Source: Paracoccus sp. (in: a-proteobacteria) (GTDB lineage Bacteria; Pseudomonadota; Alphaproteobacteria; Rhodobacterales; Rhodobacteraceae). From it: a DNA stretch of 64,000 nucleotides. Shown here piece after piece: positions 54,872 to 63,352 of the stretch. Each line of letters begins with the position of its first letter. The stretch's first letter is position 1. The notes beneath the pieces were generated by a model, which saw only the letters and a program-made list of their open reading frames with translations, had not been told where the DNA came from and made no database searches. The position numbers and the translations under genes were made by a program. The DNA lies in assembly GCF_030538495.1 (NCBI RefSeq), contig NZ_JAUNTW010000003.1, forward strand, positions 124,001-188,000, given 5' to 3'.

Positions 54872-56527
54872 ATGGCGGCCTATCAATTTGTGTATCACAT
54901 GGACGGCGTGTCCAAAACCTATCCCGGCGGGAAAAAGGTGTTTGAAAACATCCGCCTGAATTTCCTGCCCGGCGTCAAAATCGGCGTTGTGGGCGTCAAC
55001 GGTGCGGGTAAATCCACGCTGCTGCGCGTCATGGCGGGCTGGGATAAGGACTTCACCGGCGAGGCATGGGCCGCCAAAGGCGCGACCGTCGGCTATCTGC
55101 CGCAGGAACCCGAACTGGATTCGTCGCTGGATGTGCGCGGCAATGTCATGCTGGGCGTGGCCGCGAAAAAGGCGAAACTGGATCGTTACAACGAACTGGC
55201 CATGAACTACAGCGATGAAACCGCTGACGAAATGGCCGCGTTGCAGGACGAAATCGACGCGCAAAACCTGTGGGATCTGGACAGCCAGATCGACATCGCT
55301 ATGGAGGCGCTGCGCTGCCCGCCTGACGACGCCAATGTTGACAGCCTGTCGGGCGGGGAACGCCGCCGCGTCGCCCTGTGCAAGCTGCTGCTGGAAGCGC
55401 CGGATATGCTGCTGTTGGACGAACCGACCAACCACCTTGACGCCGAAACGATCGCCTGGCTGCAAAAGCACCTGATCGAATATCCCGGCACCATCCTGTG
55501 CGTCACCCACGACCGTTATTTCCTGGACGACATCACCGGCTGGATTCTGGAATTGGATCGCGGCCGCGGCATCCCTTACGAAGGCAACTATTCCGCATGG
55601 CTGGAACAAAAGGCCAAGCGTCTGGAACAGGAAGCCCGCGAAGATAAGGCGAAACAGAAAACGCTGGAACGCGAACTGGAATGGATCCGCGCCGGTGCCA
55701 AGGCCCGTCAGGCCAAACAAAAGGCCCGGATCAACGCCTATAACGAAATGGCCAGCCAGTCCGAACGTGAAAAGCTGTCCCGCGCCCAGATCATCATTCC
55801 CAACGGCGAACGTCTGGGCAACCGCGTGATCGAGGTGACGGGCCTGAAAAAAGCCATGGGCGATAAGCTGTTGATCGAAGGGCTGGATTTCGCCCTGCCC
55901 CCCGGCGGCATTGTCGGCGTCATTGGTCCCAACGGCGCGGGCAAATCGACGCTGTTCCGGATGCTGACCGGCAACGAAACCCCCGATGACGGCGACATCG
56001 CGTTCGGGGATACGGTGCAACTGTCCTATGTCGATCAGTCGCGCGACGCTTTGGACGCGAATAAAACGGTGTGGGAAGAAATCTCGGGCGGGGCGGAACA
56101 GATCGTTCTGGGCGATGCGCAGATGAACAGCCGCGCCTATTGTTCGGCGTTTAACTTCAAAGGCGGCGATCAGCAGAAAAAGGTCGGCCAGTTGTCGGGC
56201 GGGGAACGCAACCGCGTTCACATGGCCAAGTTGTTGAAATCGGGCGGCAATGTGCTGCTGCTGGACGAACCGACCAACGATCTGGACGTGGAAACCTTGC
56301 AGGCGCTTGAAGCCGCACTGGAAGATTTCGCCGGCTGCGCGGTCATCATTTCGCACGACCGTTTCTTCCTTGACCGTCTTTGCACGCATATTCTGGCGTT
56401 TGAAGGCGATGCCCATGTCGAATGGTTCGAAGGCAACTTCGAGGCATATGAGGCCGACAAAATCCGCCGCCTCGGCCCCGATGCCGTGGAACCCAAGCGC
56501 GTGAAATATAAGAAATTTACGCGGTAA
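54872..56527 (+). CDS. ettA: Energy-dependent translational throttle protein EttA (ABC-F)
   Basis: A 551-residue soluble ABC-F ATPase acting on the ribosomal E site. Two ABC domains show Walker A GVNGAGKST near residue 40 and GPNGAGKST near residue 352, signatures LSGGERRRVALCK and LSGGERNRVHMAK, and the P-site linker (residues 240-310) rich in charged residues. The start MAAYQFVYHM and the C-terminal KKFTR fit EttA. A ribosome site AGGAG precedes ATG 54872. Confidence 0.95.
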   Translation: MAAYQFVYHMDGVSKTYPGGKKVFENIRLNFLPGVKIGVVGVNGAGKSTLLRVMAGWDKDFTGEAWAAKGATVGYLPQEPELDSSLDVRGNVMLGVAAKKAKLDRYNELAMNYSDETADEMAALQDEIDAQNLWDLDSQIDIAMEALRCPPDDANVDSLSGGERRRVALCKLLLEAPDMLLLDEPTNHLDAETIAWLQKHLIEYPGTILCVTHDRYFLDDITGWILELDRGRGIPYEGNYSAWLEQKAKRLEQEAREDKAKQKTLERELEWIRAGAKARQAKQKARINAYNEMASQSEREKLSRAQIIIPNGERLGNRVIEVTGLKKAMGDKLLIEGLDFALPPGGIVGVIGPNGAGKSTLFRMLTGNETPDDGDIAFGDTVQLSYVDQSRDALDANKTVWEEISGGAEQIVLGDAQMNSRAYCSAFNFKGGDQQKKVGQLSGGERNRVHMAKLLKSGGNVLLLDEPTNDLDVETLQALEAALEDFAGCAVIISHDRFFLDRLCTHILAFEGDAHVEWFEGNFEAYEADKIRRLGPDAVEPKRVKYKKFTR

Positions 56528-56533
56528 TGTTGG

Positions 56534-56561
56534 AACGGGCGCATAAAGCGCCCGTTTTTTT
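56534..56561 (+). terminator. Rho-independent terminator after ettA
   Basis: AACGGGCGC/GCGCCCGTT with an ATAAA loop is followed by a run of T residues, 7 bp beyond the ettA stop. Confidence 0.9.
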
Positions 56562-56583
56562 AAGGGGTAAGGGGGGCCACACC

Positions 56584-57822
56584 ATGCGCCGCACGGAACA
56601 AAACCGCTGGTCATATCGCCTGCGTGAACCGATGAAATCCATCGGTGTGCGGGTCACGTTGTTCAGCGTCGGCGGGGTGGCTTTGGCGTTGCTGACCGCG
56701 TGGCTGTCGCCGATGCTGCCATGGGATATGCCGATTCAACCGGCCTCGGGGTCGGTGGATTCGCTGTTGAATGTGGTGGCGACGGCGATGTTGCCGGTCG
56801 CGACGTTTTCGGTGTCGATCATCGTGACGGCCTATGGCGCCGCCGCCGGGGGTGCCACGCCGCGCGCCACGCGCCTGCTGGCCGCCGATCCGACCGCGCA
56901 AACCGCCGTGGCGGTGTTTATCGGCGCGTTCATGTTCGCCATCGTCGGCATTATCGGGCTGGCCGCCGGCGCGTATGAAGACGCGGGCCGCCCCTTCCTG
57001 TTCATCGCCACGCTGGGGGTGATTATCCTGATCGCCTGGGCGTTGCTGCGTTGGGTCCATCACCTCAGCCAATATGGCCGCATCGGCGACATCATCGCCC
57101 GCGTCGAGACCGAGGCCGTGGCCGCCGCCCGCTATATGCGCGACAACCCGACGCTGGGCGCGCGCCCGGTGGGGGATGGCTTGGGCGATGACGCGATCCC
57201 GCTGGCGAATGAACAGGCGGGCTATGTCCAGCATATCGACGTGGAAACGCTGAACAATCTGGCGGAACAGGCCGGGGTGACGGTCGAAATCCGCCGGATG
57301 CCGGGGAATTACGCGCATTATGGTGAACCGCTGTTGCGGCTGTCCGCGCCCTGCCACGATGTGACGGACAAAATGCGCGATGCCTTCACCATCGGCACGG
57401 ATCGCGATTTTGAACAGGATGTGCGTTATGGCCTGATCGTGCTGTCGGAAATCGCCACGCGCGCGCTGCCGCCGATGGTGAACGACCCCGGCACGGTGAT
57501 CAGCGTTCTGCGGTCGGGGACGCGGATTCTGACCGCGCTGCACGGGGCCGATGATCCGACCCACGCGCCCGCCGCCGCTCTGCCGCGTTTCGCGCATGTG
57601 TTGGCGCCTGAGCTGGACATGGCCACGGTGTATCGCGAATTCTTCGCCCCCGTCGCCCGCGACGGCGCCAATCTGGCCGAGGTGATGCAAACCTTGCTGG
57701 ATTGTCTGGACGCATTGGAACCCATGGGCGGCGGCGATGCCGCGCGCGATGTGGCGCAACAGGCGCGGATGCGCGCGGAAAAGCATCTGACGCAGGGCTG
57801 GGAACTGGACCTGCTGCGTTAA
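56584..57822 (+). CDS. DUF2254 membrane protein
   Basis: A 412-residue protein with about four membrane helices in the first 160 residues (near 20-40, 65-85, 110-130, 140-158) and a large soluble C-terminus. The patterns TFSVSIIVTAYGAAAGGATPRA and VHHLSQYGRIGDII are typical of DUF2254. The family is common in Proteobacteria and has no known function. GGGGGGCCACACC precedes ATG 56584. It overlaps convergently with the CBS gene by 4 bp. Confidence 0.88.
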   Translation: MRRTEQNRWSYRLREPMKSIGVRVTLFSVGGVALALLTAWLSPMLPWDMPIQPASGSVDSLLNVVATAMLPVATFSVSIIVTAYGAAAGGATPRATRLLAADPTAQTAVAVFIGAFMFAIVGIIGLAAGAYEDAGRPFLFIATLGVIILIAWALLRWVHHLSQYGRIGDIIARVETEAVAAARYMRDNPTLGARPVGDGLGDDAIPLANEQAGYVQHIDVETLNNLAEQAGVTVEIRRMPGNYAHYGEPLLRLSAPCHDVTDKMRDAFTIGTDRDFEQDVRYGLIVLSEIATRALPPMVNDPGTVISVLRSGTRILTALHGADDPTHAPAAALPRFAHVLAPELDMATVYREFFAPVARDGANLAEVMQTLLDCLDALEPMGGGDAARDVAQQARMRAEKHLTQGWELDLLR

Positions 57823-58205
57823 CCCAATTCCAACAACGCCGCCAACAGATCGCTGCGCCGCAACAATCCGACCAGACGGTCGCCATCGGTCACGGGGAAC
57901 AGCCGGTGCGGGTGATCCAGAAACGCCTGCGCGGCTGTCGCCAGATCGGTGTCAATGGGCAGGGTCTGGGGCGCGCCGCTCATTTGGTCGGCGACCGTGC
58001 CGCTCCACTGCCGGTAATAGCTGGCCTTCAGCGCGGGGGCAAAGCAATCCTTTTGCGTCAGCATCCCGATCAAGGCGCCGCTGTCATCCAGCACCGGCGC
58101 GCCCGACAGGCCGGATGCGACCAGCTGCGCCGCTGCGTCCCGGATGGGCGTTGCGGGCGACAATTGCAGGAAATCGCGCCGCATGACGGTGGCAATGGTG
58201 TTCAT
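57819..58205 (-). CDS. CBS-domain pair protein
   Basis: A 128-residue protein made of two CBS motifs (VMRRDFLQLSPATPIRDAAAQL and MSGAPQTLPIDTDLATAAQAFL). Such proteins bind adenosyl ligands and can regulate enzymes or transporters. It is the last gene of the nqr operon, overlapping nqrM by 4 bp, so it may report cellular energy state to the NQR complex; this is an inference. Confidence 0.88.
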   Translation of the reverse strand: MNTIATVMRRDFLQLSPATPIRDAAAQLVASGLSGAPVLDDSGALIGMLTQKDCFAPALKASYYRQWSGTVADQMSGAPQTLPIDTDLATAAQAFLDHPHRLFPVTDGDRLVGLLRRSDLLAALLELG

Positions 58206-58366
58206 GGCCGGTCCTTTCGATTGGGGCAGTCGTGGCAGCGGGGGCCGGGCAGGCACTCCATCCCGCCGCAGGATGTCTTGACCGGGCCGCGCCCGAACAT
58301 CAGGCCCAAGGCCAGCCCGCCACAGGCCAGCACCATGATGACAATGGCGATCAGAAGCTGCGTCAT
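58202..58366 (-). CDS. nqrM: (Na+)-NQR maturation protein NqrM
   Basis: A 54-residue protein easily missed by length cut-offs. One N-terminal membrane helix (LLIAIVIMVLACGGLALGLMF) is followed by GRGPVKTSCGG and Cys residues (CLPGPRCHDC) that form the NqrM signature. NqrM delivers or helps insert iron for the NqrD/NqrE Fe site. It overlaps apbE and the CBS gene by 4 bp, so it is an integral part of the nqr operon. Confidence 0.9.
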   Translation of the reverse strand: MTQLLIAIVIMVLACGGLALGLMFGRGPVKTSCGGMECLPGPRCHDCPNRKDRP

Positions 58367-59295
58367 GCCAGATGCCGCGCGAATCCGGGGGTGGCGTGGC
58401 GGGTGCCGTCGGCGTTGATGAACAACGCATCCAAACCGCGCGCGGCGGCCAGTTCCGGTCCCTGCGCCCCCGCCGCCATCAGCGCCGTGGCCCAGCCATC
58501 CGCCGTCATCCCGTCCTGCGCCACCACCGAGACCTGCGCCACGCCCGCCGTGGGTTGGCCGCTGCGCGGGTCGATGATATGGCTGACGCGCCGCCCGCCC
58601 AGATTGAACCCGTTCACACGGTCGCCGGATGTGGCGACCGTGAGGCCGTTCAGGGTCAGCACCTCGGCCATGCCGTCGCGGGGATGTTCAACGCCGACCT
58701 GCCACGCCCGACCCGATGGATGCGCGCCATGGGCCGTCACCTCGCCCCCCATATCCAGCAGGAAATCGGCGTGACCGCGCGCGATCAGCAGGTCGGCGAT
58801 GCGGTCCAAGGCGTGACCCTTGGCAATACCGCACAGGTCGATGGTCTGGTCCGCGCGCGCCTTGGTCACATGGTCGCCGTGGGCGGTCAGCCCCTCCAGC
58901 CCCGCGCGCCCGGTGATGGGACCGAACCCCCATTGCGCCACCAACGGCCCGATGGACGGGTCAAAGGCCCCGCCGCTGTCCCCCGCCAGACGCAGCGCCG
59001 CCGCGATGACGCCCGCGGTTTGGTCCGGCACCGCATGGCCCCCCGCGCCGCCGCGATTGATGCGCCCGATCACGCTGTCGCCCCGCCATGGCGACATTTG
59101 CGCGTCAATAACGCTTAGTTCCGCCGCAATCGGCGCGCGCAGCCGGTCATCCGCGCGCCCCAGCACCAGCCGCCATTCGGTGCCAAAGGCCGCGCCCGTC
59201 AGCGCCTGTGTCGCCGGGGCCGCGCGCAGCACCGCAGGGGCCAGAACCGCCGCGCCGGTCAGCGCAATAACATGCCGTCGGGTCAGGTGGGTCAT
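58363..59295 (-). CDS. apbE: FAD:protein FMN transferase (flavin transferase ApbE)
   Basis: A 310-residue exported enzyme that covalently attaches FMN from FAD to Thr of NqrB and NqrC. The conserved motif DLCGIAKGHALDRIADLL lies near residue 172, and HIIDPRSGQPT near residue 240. The N-terminus (HVIALTGAAVLAPAVLRA) is a signal peptide. It lies between nqrF and nqrM, which is usual for nqr operons. Confidence 0.93.
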   Translation of the reverse strand: MTHLTRRHVIALTGAAVLAPAVLRAAPATQALTGAAFGTEWRLVLGRADDRLRAPIAAELSVIDAQMSPWRGDSVIGRINRGGAGGHAVPDQTAGVIAAALRLAGDSGGAFDPSIGPLVAQWGFGPITGRAGLEGLTAHGDHVTKARADQTIDLCGIAKGHALDRIADLLIARGHADFLLDMGGEVTAHGAHPSGRAWQVGVEHPRDGMAEVLTLNGLTVATSGDRVNGFNLGGRRVSHIIDPRSGQPTAGVAQVSVVAQDGMTADGWATALMAAGAQGPELAAARGLDALFINADGTRHATPGFARHLA

Positions 59296-59298
59296 GGG

Positions 59299-60519
59299 TC
59301 AGGCTCCGAAATCGTCGTTAAAGATGGACTGGGGTTCGACCCCCAACCGCGCCAGCGTGGCCAGCACCGCCGAGATCATCACCGGCGGGCCGCACAGGTA
59401 ATATTCGCAATCTTCAGGCGCGGGATGGCGGCGCAGCGCGTCGCGCACGGTTTCGTGGATAAAGCCGGTTTGCCCGGTCCAGCGATCCCCCGGCGCGGGA
59501 TCGGTCAGCGCCGCGACCCATTCGAAATTGGGATGCTCTGCCGCGATTGCGTCGAATTCGTCGTTGTAAAACAAATCCCCCGCCGTCCGCGCGCCATAGA
59601 AATAACGCATCCTCCGCCCGGTTCCCTGCCCGATCTGTTCGTGAATCATCGCGCGCAGGGGGGCCATGCCGACGCCTCCGCCGATAAAGATCATCTCGCG
59701 TTCGGTGGGCTGCACGTGGAATTCGCCAAAGGGTCCGGCGACCTGCACCTGATCGCCGGGGGTCAGGCTGAACAGCCAGGACGACACCAGACCGGGGGGG
59801 ATGGTGGTTTCTTCGCCCGCCGGGGGGACGGCCAGACGGATGTTGAACACGATCCGCCCCGCATCCTGTGGCCGGCTGGCAATGGAATAGGCGCGGCTGA
59901 CCGGCACGGCGCTGTGCGCACGGATCGCGGCCCAGCCGGATTCGTCCCACGCCGTGCGATATTCGGGCGGGATGTCAAAATCGGCAAAATCCAGACGATA
60001 GGCCGGGGCGGTCAGTTGCGCAAATCCGCCCGCGCGGAAATCAAACCGCTGGCCTTGCGGCAGCTCTAACACCAGTTCGCGGATCAGGGGCGCCAGCATA
60101 TCGTTCGAGACCACCCGGCAGGCAAAGCTGTCGGCGGCCAGCACATCGCCCGCGACCTGCACATCGACCGGCCCGCGCAGGGTCATCTGACAGGCCAGAC
60201 GCACGCCCGCGCGGCGTTCGGCGGCGGACAGGATGCCTTTTTCGGTGGCCTGCGCCTGCCCCGCACCCGGCCCGCTGGCGGTGACGCGGCACAGCCCGCA
60301 GGTGCCGGACCCGCCACAGGCCGCCGGGATCGGCAGCCCGCCATTATGCAGCACGGACAACAGCTTATCCCCGCGCGCGGCGGGCAATTCGGTGCTGCCG
60401 TTGACGGTGACGGTCACCGCGCCCTGCGGGATCAGGCGGCGGCGCGCGGCCAACAGGCCCAGCGTCAGCGCCATCACCAATGTGACCAGAACGGCAAAGC
60501 CCAGAACAATCTCGATCAT
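59299..60519 (-). CDS. nqrF: Na+-translocating NADH:quinone reductase subunit F
   Basis: A 406-residue subunit taking electrons from NADH. An N-terminal membrane helix (residues 2-24) anchors it. The 2Fe-2S ferredoxin motif is ACGGSGTCGLC (residues 69-79) with the fourth Cys in RLACQM. The FAD site is SRAYSIASRP near residue 210, and the NADH site GGGVGMAPLRAM near residue 277. It ends FNDDFGA as usual. It overlaps nqrE by 4 bp. Confidence 0.95.
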   Translation of the reverse strand: MIEIVLGFAVLVTLVMALTLGLLAARRRLIPQGAVTVTVNGSTELPAARGDKLLSVLHNGGLPIPAACGGSGTCGLCRVTASGPGAGQAQATEKGILSAAERRAGVRLACQMTLRGPVDVQVAGDVLAADSFACRVVSNDMLAPLIRELVLELPQGQRFDFRAGGFAQLTAPAYRLDFADFDIPPEYRTAWDESGWAAIRAHSAVPVSRAYSIASRPQDAGRIVFNIRLAVPPAGEETTIPPGLVSSWLFSLTPGDQVQVAGPFGEFHVQPTEREMIFIGGGVGMAPLRAMIHEQIGQGTGRRMRYFYGARTAGDLFYNDEFDAIAAEHPNFEWVAALTDPAPGDRWTGQTGFIHETVRDALRRHPAPEDCEYYLCGPPVMISAVLATLARLGVEPQSIFNDDFGA

Positions 60520-61127
60520 GGTGCCACCATCTGCGCGAATGAGGCAAAGCCCAGCGACATCATCCCGGTCAGGAAAAACGCGATCCCCAGCCCGCGCAGC
60601 CCCCCCGGCAAATCGGCATAGGCCAGCCGGTTGCGGATCGCGGCCAGCATGATGACGACGACGGCAAAGCCCACGCCTCCGCCCAGACCAAAGGCCGCGC
60701 TTTCGGGCAAGGTCATGCGGCGTTCCACCATGAACAGGCTGCCCGCCAGAATGGCGCAATGCACCGCCAGCAGCGGCAGAAACACGCCAAAGGCCGCATG
60801 AATCGCGGGCAGGTAACGGTCCAGCAGCATTTCCAGCAACTGCACCGTCGCGGCGATCACGCCGATAAAGGCAAACAGCGCCAGATAAGACAGGTCCAGA
60901 TCGGGCCGCCCCATCCACCCCCACGCGCCGGGCGCCAGAAAGATGCTGAAAATCAACTGATTCAGCGGCACGGTGATGCCCATGACCAACACAACCGCCG
61001 CGCCCAGCCCGACCGCCGTCGCCGGTTGCCGCGACAGCGCGATAAAGGTGCAAAGCCCCAGAAACAGCGACAGCGGCATGTTTTCAACAAAGGCCGCACG
61101 GATGAACAGCGAAAACAGATCCGTCAT
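60516..61127 (-). CDS. nqrE: Na+-translocating NADH:quinone reductase subunit E
   Basis: A 203-residue membrane subunit with six helices. Cys residues that ligand the intramembrane iron site are present (LGLCTFIALSR near residue 26 and AVHCAILAGSLF near residue 120). The beginning MTDLFSLFIRAAFVENMP is typical. It overlaps nqrD and nqrF by 4 bp. Confidence 0.95.
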   Translation of the reverse strand: MTDLFSLFIRAAFVENMPLSLFLGLCTFIALSRQPATAVGLGAAVVLVMGITVPLNQLIFSIFLAPGAWGWMGRPDLDLSYLALFAFIGVIAATVQLLEMLLDRYLPAIHAAFGVFLPLLAVHCAILAGSLFMVERRMTLPESAAFGLGGGVGFAVVVIMLAAIRNRLAYADLPGGLRGLGIAFFLTGMMSLGFASFAQMVAP

Positions 61128-61780
61128 GGCCGGGACTCATCCTGTTGCGGCAGGGGGAATTCGCGCGGTTCGACCTGTTCGGGGTGGATGCTGCGGATCG
61201 CCCAGACCAGCCCGCCCAGCAGGAAAAACCCCGACGGCGCCAGCAGCATCAGGTTCAGCGGCGTGAACCAGCCACCCTGATCCACGGTCGCCCAGACCTG
61301 CCAGCCCAGCAGCCGCCCCGACCCGAACAATTCCCGGATGCTGCCGATGATGACCAGGATCAGGGAATAGCCCAGCCCGCTGCCCAATGCATCCACAGCC
61401 GAGGGCAGCGGCGGGTTGTGCAACGCGAAGGATTCCGTGCGCCCCAGCACCAGACAATTCGTGGCAATCAGCGCGACAAAGACCGACAGCCTCTGGCTGA
61501 TGTCATAGAGCCACGCCTGCAACATCTGGTCGATCACGATGACCAGCGACGCGATGATCATGATCTGCACAATCAGCCGGATCGTGGACGGAACGTGGCG
61601 GCGGATCGTGCTGATGATCACCGCTGCCATGACGACAACCGCCGTCAGCGATGCCGACATGGTCAGCGCCGTCGTCAGCGATGTGGTGACGGCAAGCGCC
61701 GAACAAATCCCCAGGATTTGCAGCGTGACCGGGTTTTGCCGGATCAGCGGTTCGGTCAGCGTCTGCCACAGGCGGGCCAT
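61124..61780 (-). CDS. nqrD: Na+-translocating NADH:quinone reductase subunit D
   Basis: A 218-residue membrane subunit with six helices. Conserved Cys in ILGICSALAVTT near residue 25 and IATNCLVLGRTES near residue 110 contribute to the iron centre. The C-terminal WAIRSIHPEQVEPRE fits NqrD. It lies 1 bp after nqrC. Confidence 0.95.
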   Translation of the reverse strand: MARLWQTLTEPLIRQNPVTLQILGICSALAVTTSLTTALTMSASLTAVVVMAAVIISTIRRHVPSTIRLIVQIMIIASLVIVIDQMLQAWLYDISQRLSVFVALIATNCLVLGRTESFALHNPPLPSAVDALGSGLGYSLILVIIGSIRELFGSGRLLGWQVWATVDQGGWFTPLNLMLLAPSGFFLLGGLVWAIRSIHPEQVEPREFPLPQQDESRP

Positions 61781-61781
61781 G

Positions 61782-62582
61782 TCAGAAATCCCCCCGCTGA
61801 ATCGCCGCCATCAACGGGCCATATCCATCCGGTCCCAGCCAGAACCGCACCATCTGCGTGATCGCGTTCGATGTGCGGGTCGCGCCGGTGATGCCGTCAA
61901 CTTCGTATTCGTTGGACGCCGGGCCGCGCGCGACGGCAAACCGCAACGTGCCGTCGCTGGCCACAGCGCGGGTGCCGGGGAATTGCGACAGCCAGGCGGG
62001 TTCTTCGATCCGCGCGCCCAGTCCCGGCGTTTCCCCTTGCTGCGTGATCGCCAGCCCGGCAATCGTCGCCATATCGCCGCGCAGCGCCAGCATCGCCTGA
62101 ATCGGCCCGTTATAGCCCGCCCCGACCATCGGCAGGATCACCAGCGACACCCGGTCGTTTTCGCGCAGCAGGTAAATCTGCGTCAGATCGGGGCGCGATC
62201 CGATGCCCGCCGTGTCCTGCGCGGGCGTTAGCCCGGTCCAGTTGCTGTTGTCTTGCAGGGCAGAGTCCAGACCTTCGGGCGTCACCTCGGGATGCGCGCG
62301 GCCTTGCGGAATCTCGATCACCACGGTGGACAGCGCGCCATCGGGGGATTGGGCCAACAGCTCGGTCATGCCGGGGATGGTGGCGATCAGTTGTTCCAGC
62401 CGCGCGTTCTGTTCGGCGGCGCGGTTCGCGGTCTGGATCGGGCGCAGAACGACCGTCGCCCCCGTCACCATCACCGCGCAGATCGTCGCCACGACAAAGG
62501 CCATCGCAATCGTCTTGCCCCGGCTGTCATTCGGGGCTGCCAGCATCCGCCGCCACGCGGCCACAGGGTTCAGGTCAGCCAA
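61782..62582 (-). CDS. nqrC: Na+-translocating NADH:quinone reductase subunit C
   Basis: A 266-residue subunit with one N-terminal membrane helix (residues 27-48) and a periplasmic flavin domain. The flavinylation motif GITGATRTSNAI near residue 233 carries the Thr that ApbE modifies. The start is TTG at 62580-62582, eight bases after GGAGG, inside the end of nqrB (8-bp overlap); the first in-frame ATG is too far downstream. It is about the normal length for the family. Confidence 0.92.
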   Translation of the reverse strand: MADLNPVAAWRRMLAAPNDSRGKTIAMAFVVATICAVMVTGATVVLRPIQTANRAAEQNARLEQLIATIPGMTELLAQSPDGALSTVVIEIPQGRAHPEVTPEGLDSALQDNSNWTGLTPAQDTAGIGSRPDLTQIYLLRENDRVSLVILPMVGAGYNGPIQAMLALRGDMATIAGLAITQQGETPGLGARIEEPAWLSQFPGTRAVASDGTLRFAVARGPASNEYEVDGITGATRTSNAITQMVRFWLGPDGYGPLMAAIQRGDF

Positions 62583-63351
62583 GGCGTTTCCTCCGTCGTG
62601 CGTGCCAGATTGCCAATGCGATTTCGTCGAATAACGGTGCGGCCAGTGACGCCAGCAGCGCCGCCGATACGGCCAGTTGCACCGGCGCGGCGTCGGCCCA
62701 TTGCGTTGCAAACAGCCCCACCAGCAGCGCATAGACCGCGCCATTCAGCCAGCGGCCCAGTTGCGTGGCGGCCGATGCGACGGGATCCGCGACCAGCCCG
62801 ACCAGCACCACCCCCGCCGCCGCCGTGACCGCGACCGGCGCGGTGACGCCAAGCGCGGCCAGCACCGCCCACGCGACCCCGGCCCCCGCGATCAGCCGCC
62901 AGTTGATGACCCCAAACCACAGCCCGATCGCCGCCGCAGGCCAGACCGCCCAGCCCACCGGCACCGCCAGTTCGGGCCACGGCGCCGCCGGAAAGCCAAA
63001 GCCCACAAAGGCCAGCGTCACCGTTGCGGGGTTCAGAATGTTGCGCCCCCAGCCGCCGAACACCAGTTCCGCCATGACGACGCCGAAACTGACCGACAGG
63101 ATCAGCGCCACCGGTCCCAGCCCAACCGGGGCCAGCATCGCGATATACAGCGCCGTCAGCGCGCCTGCGAATGACGGCGGTTGCGCGCGGGCCAGCATAA
63201 ACACCACATGCCACAGCCCCGCCACGATCAGCACAAAGATCAGCCGCCCCACGGCATCAGCCCCGCCATAGCTCAGCCACATCGCCGCCATCGGCAGGGC
63301 CGTGGCGATCAGCAGCAGGGCGTTTGTTTCGCGGCTCCAGATGCCTTGCAT
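62575..63351 (-). CDS. nqrB: NqrB/RnfD-family subunit, short form
   Basis: A membrane protein of 258 residues at the nqrB position. It matches the second half of NqrB: VSFGVVMAELVFGGWGRNILNPATV near residue 82 and VADPVASAATQLGRWLNGAVYALL near residue 185, with about eight membrane helices. The known protein is about 400-415 residues, so roughly 110-140 N-terminal residues are absent. The S/TGAT flavinylation motif expected in the middle is also missing. The start is 1 bp after nqrA, so there is no room for a longer product. See findings. Confidence 0.82.
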   Translation of the reverse strand: MQGIWSRETNALLLIATALPMAAMWLSYGGADAVGRLIFVLIVAGLWHVVFMLARAQPPSFAGALTALYIAMLAPVGLGPVALILSVSFGVVMAELVFGGWGRNILNPATVTLAFVGFGFPAAPWPELAVPVGWAVWPAAAIGLWFGVINWRLIAGAGVAWAVLAALGVTAPVAVTAAAGVVLVGLVADPVASAATQLGRWLNGAVYALLVGLFATQWADAAPVQLAVSAALLASLAAPLFDEIALAIWHARRRKRLG

Positions 63352-63352
63352 G

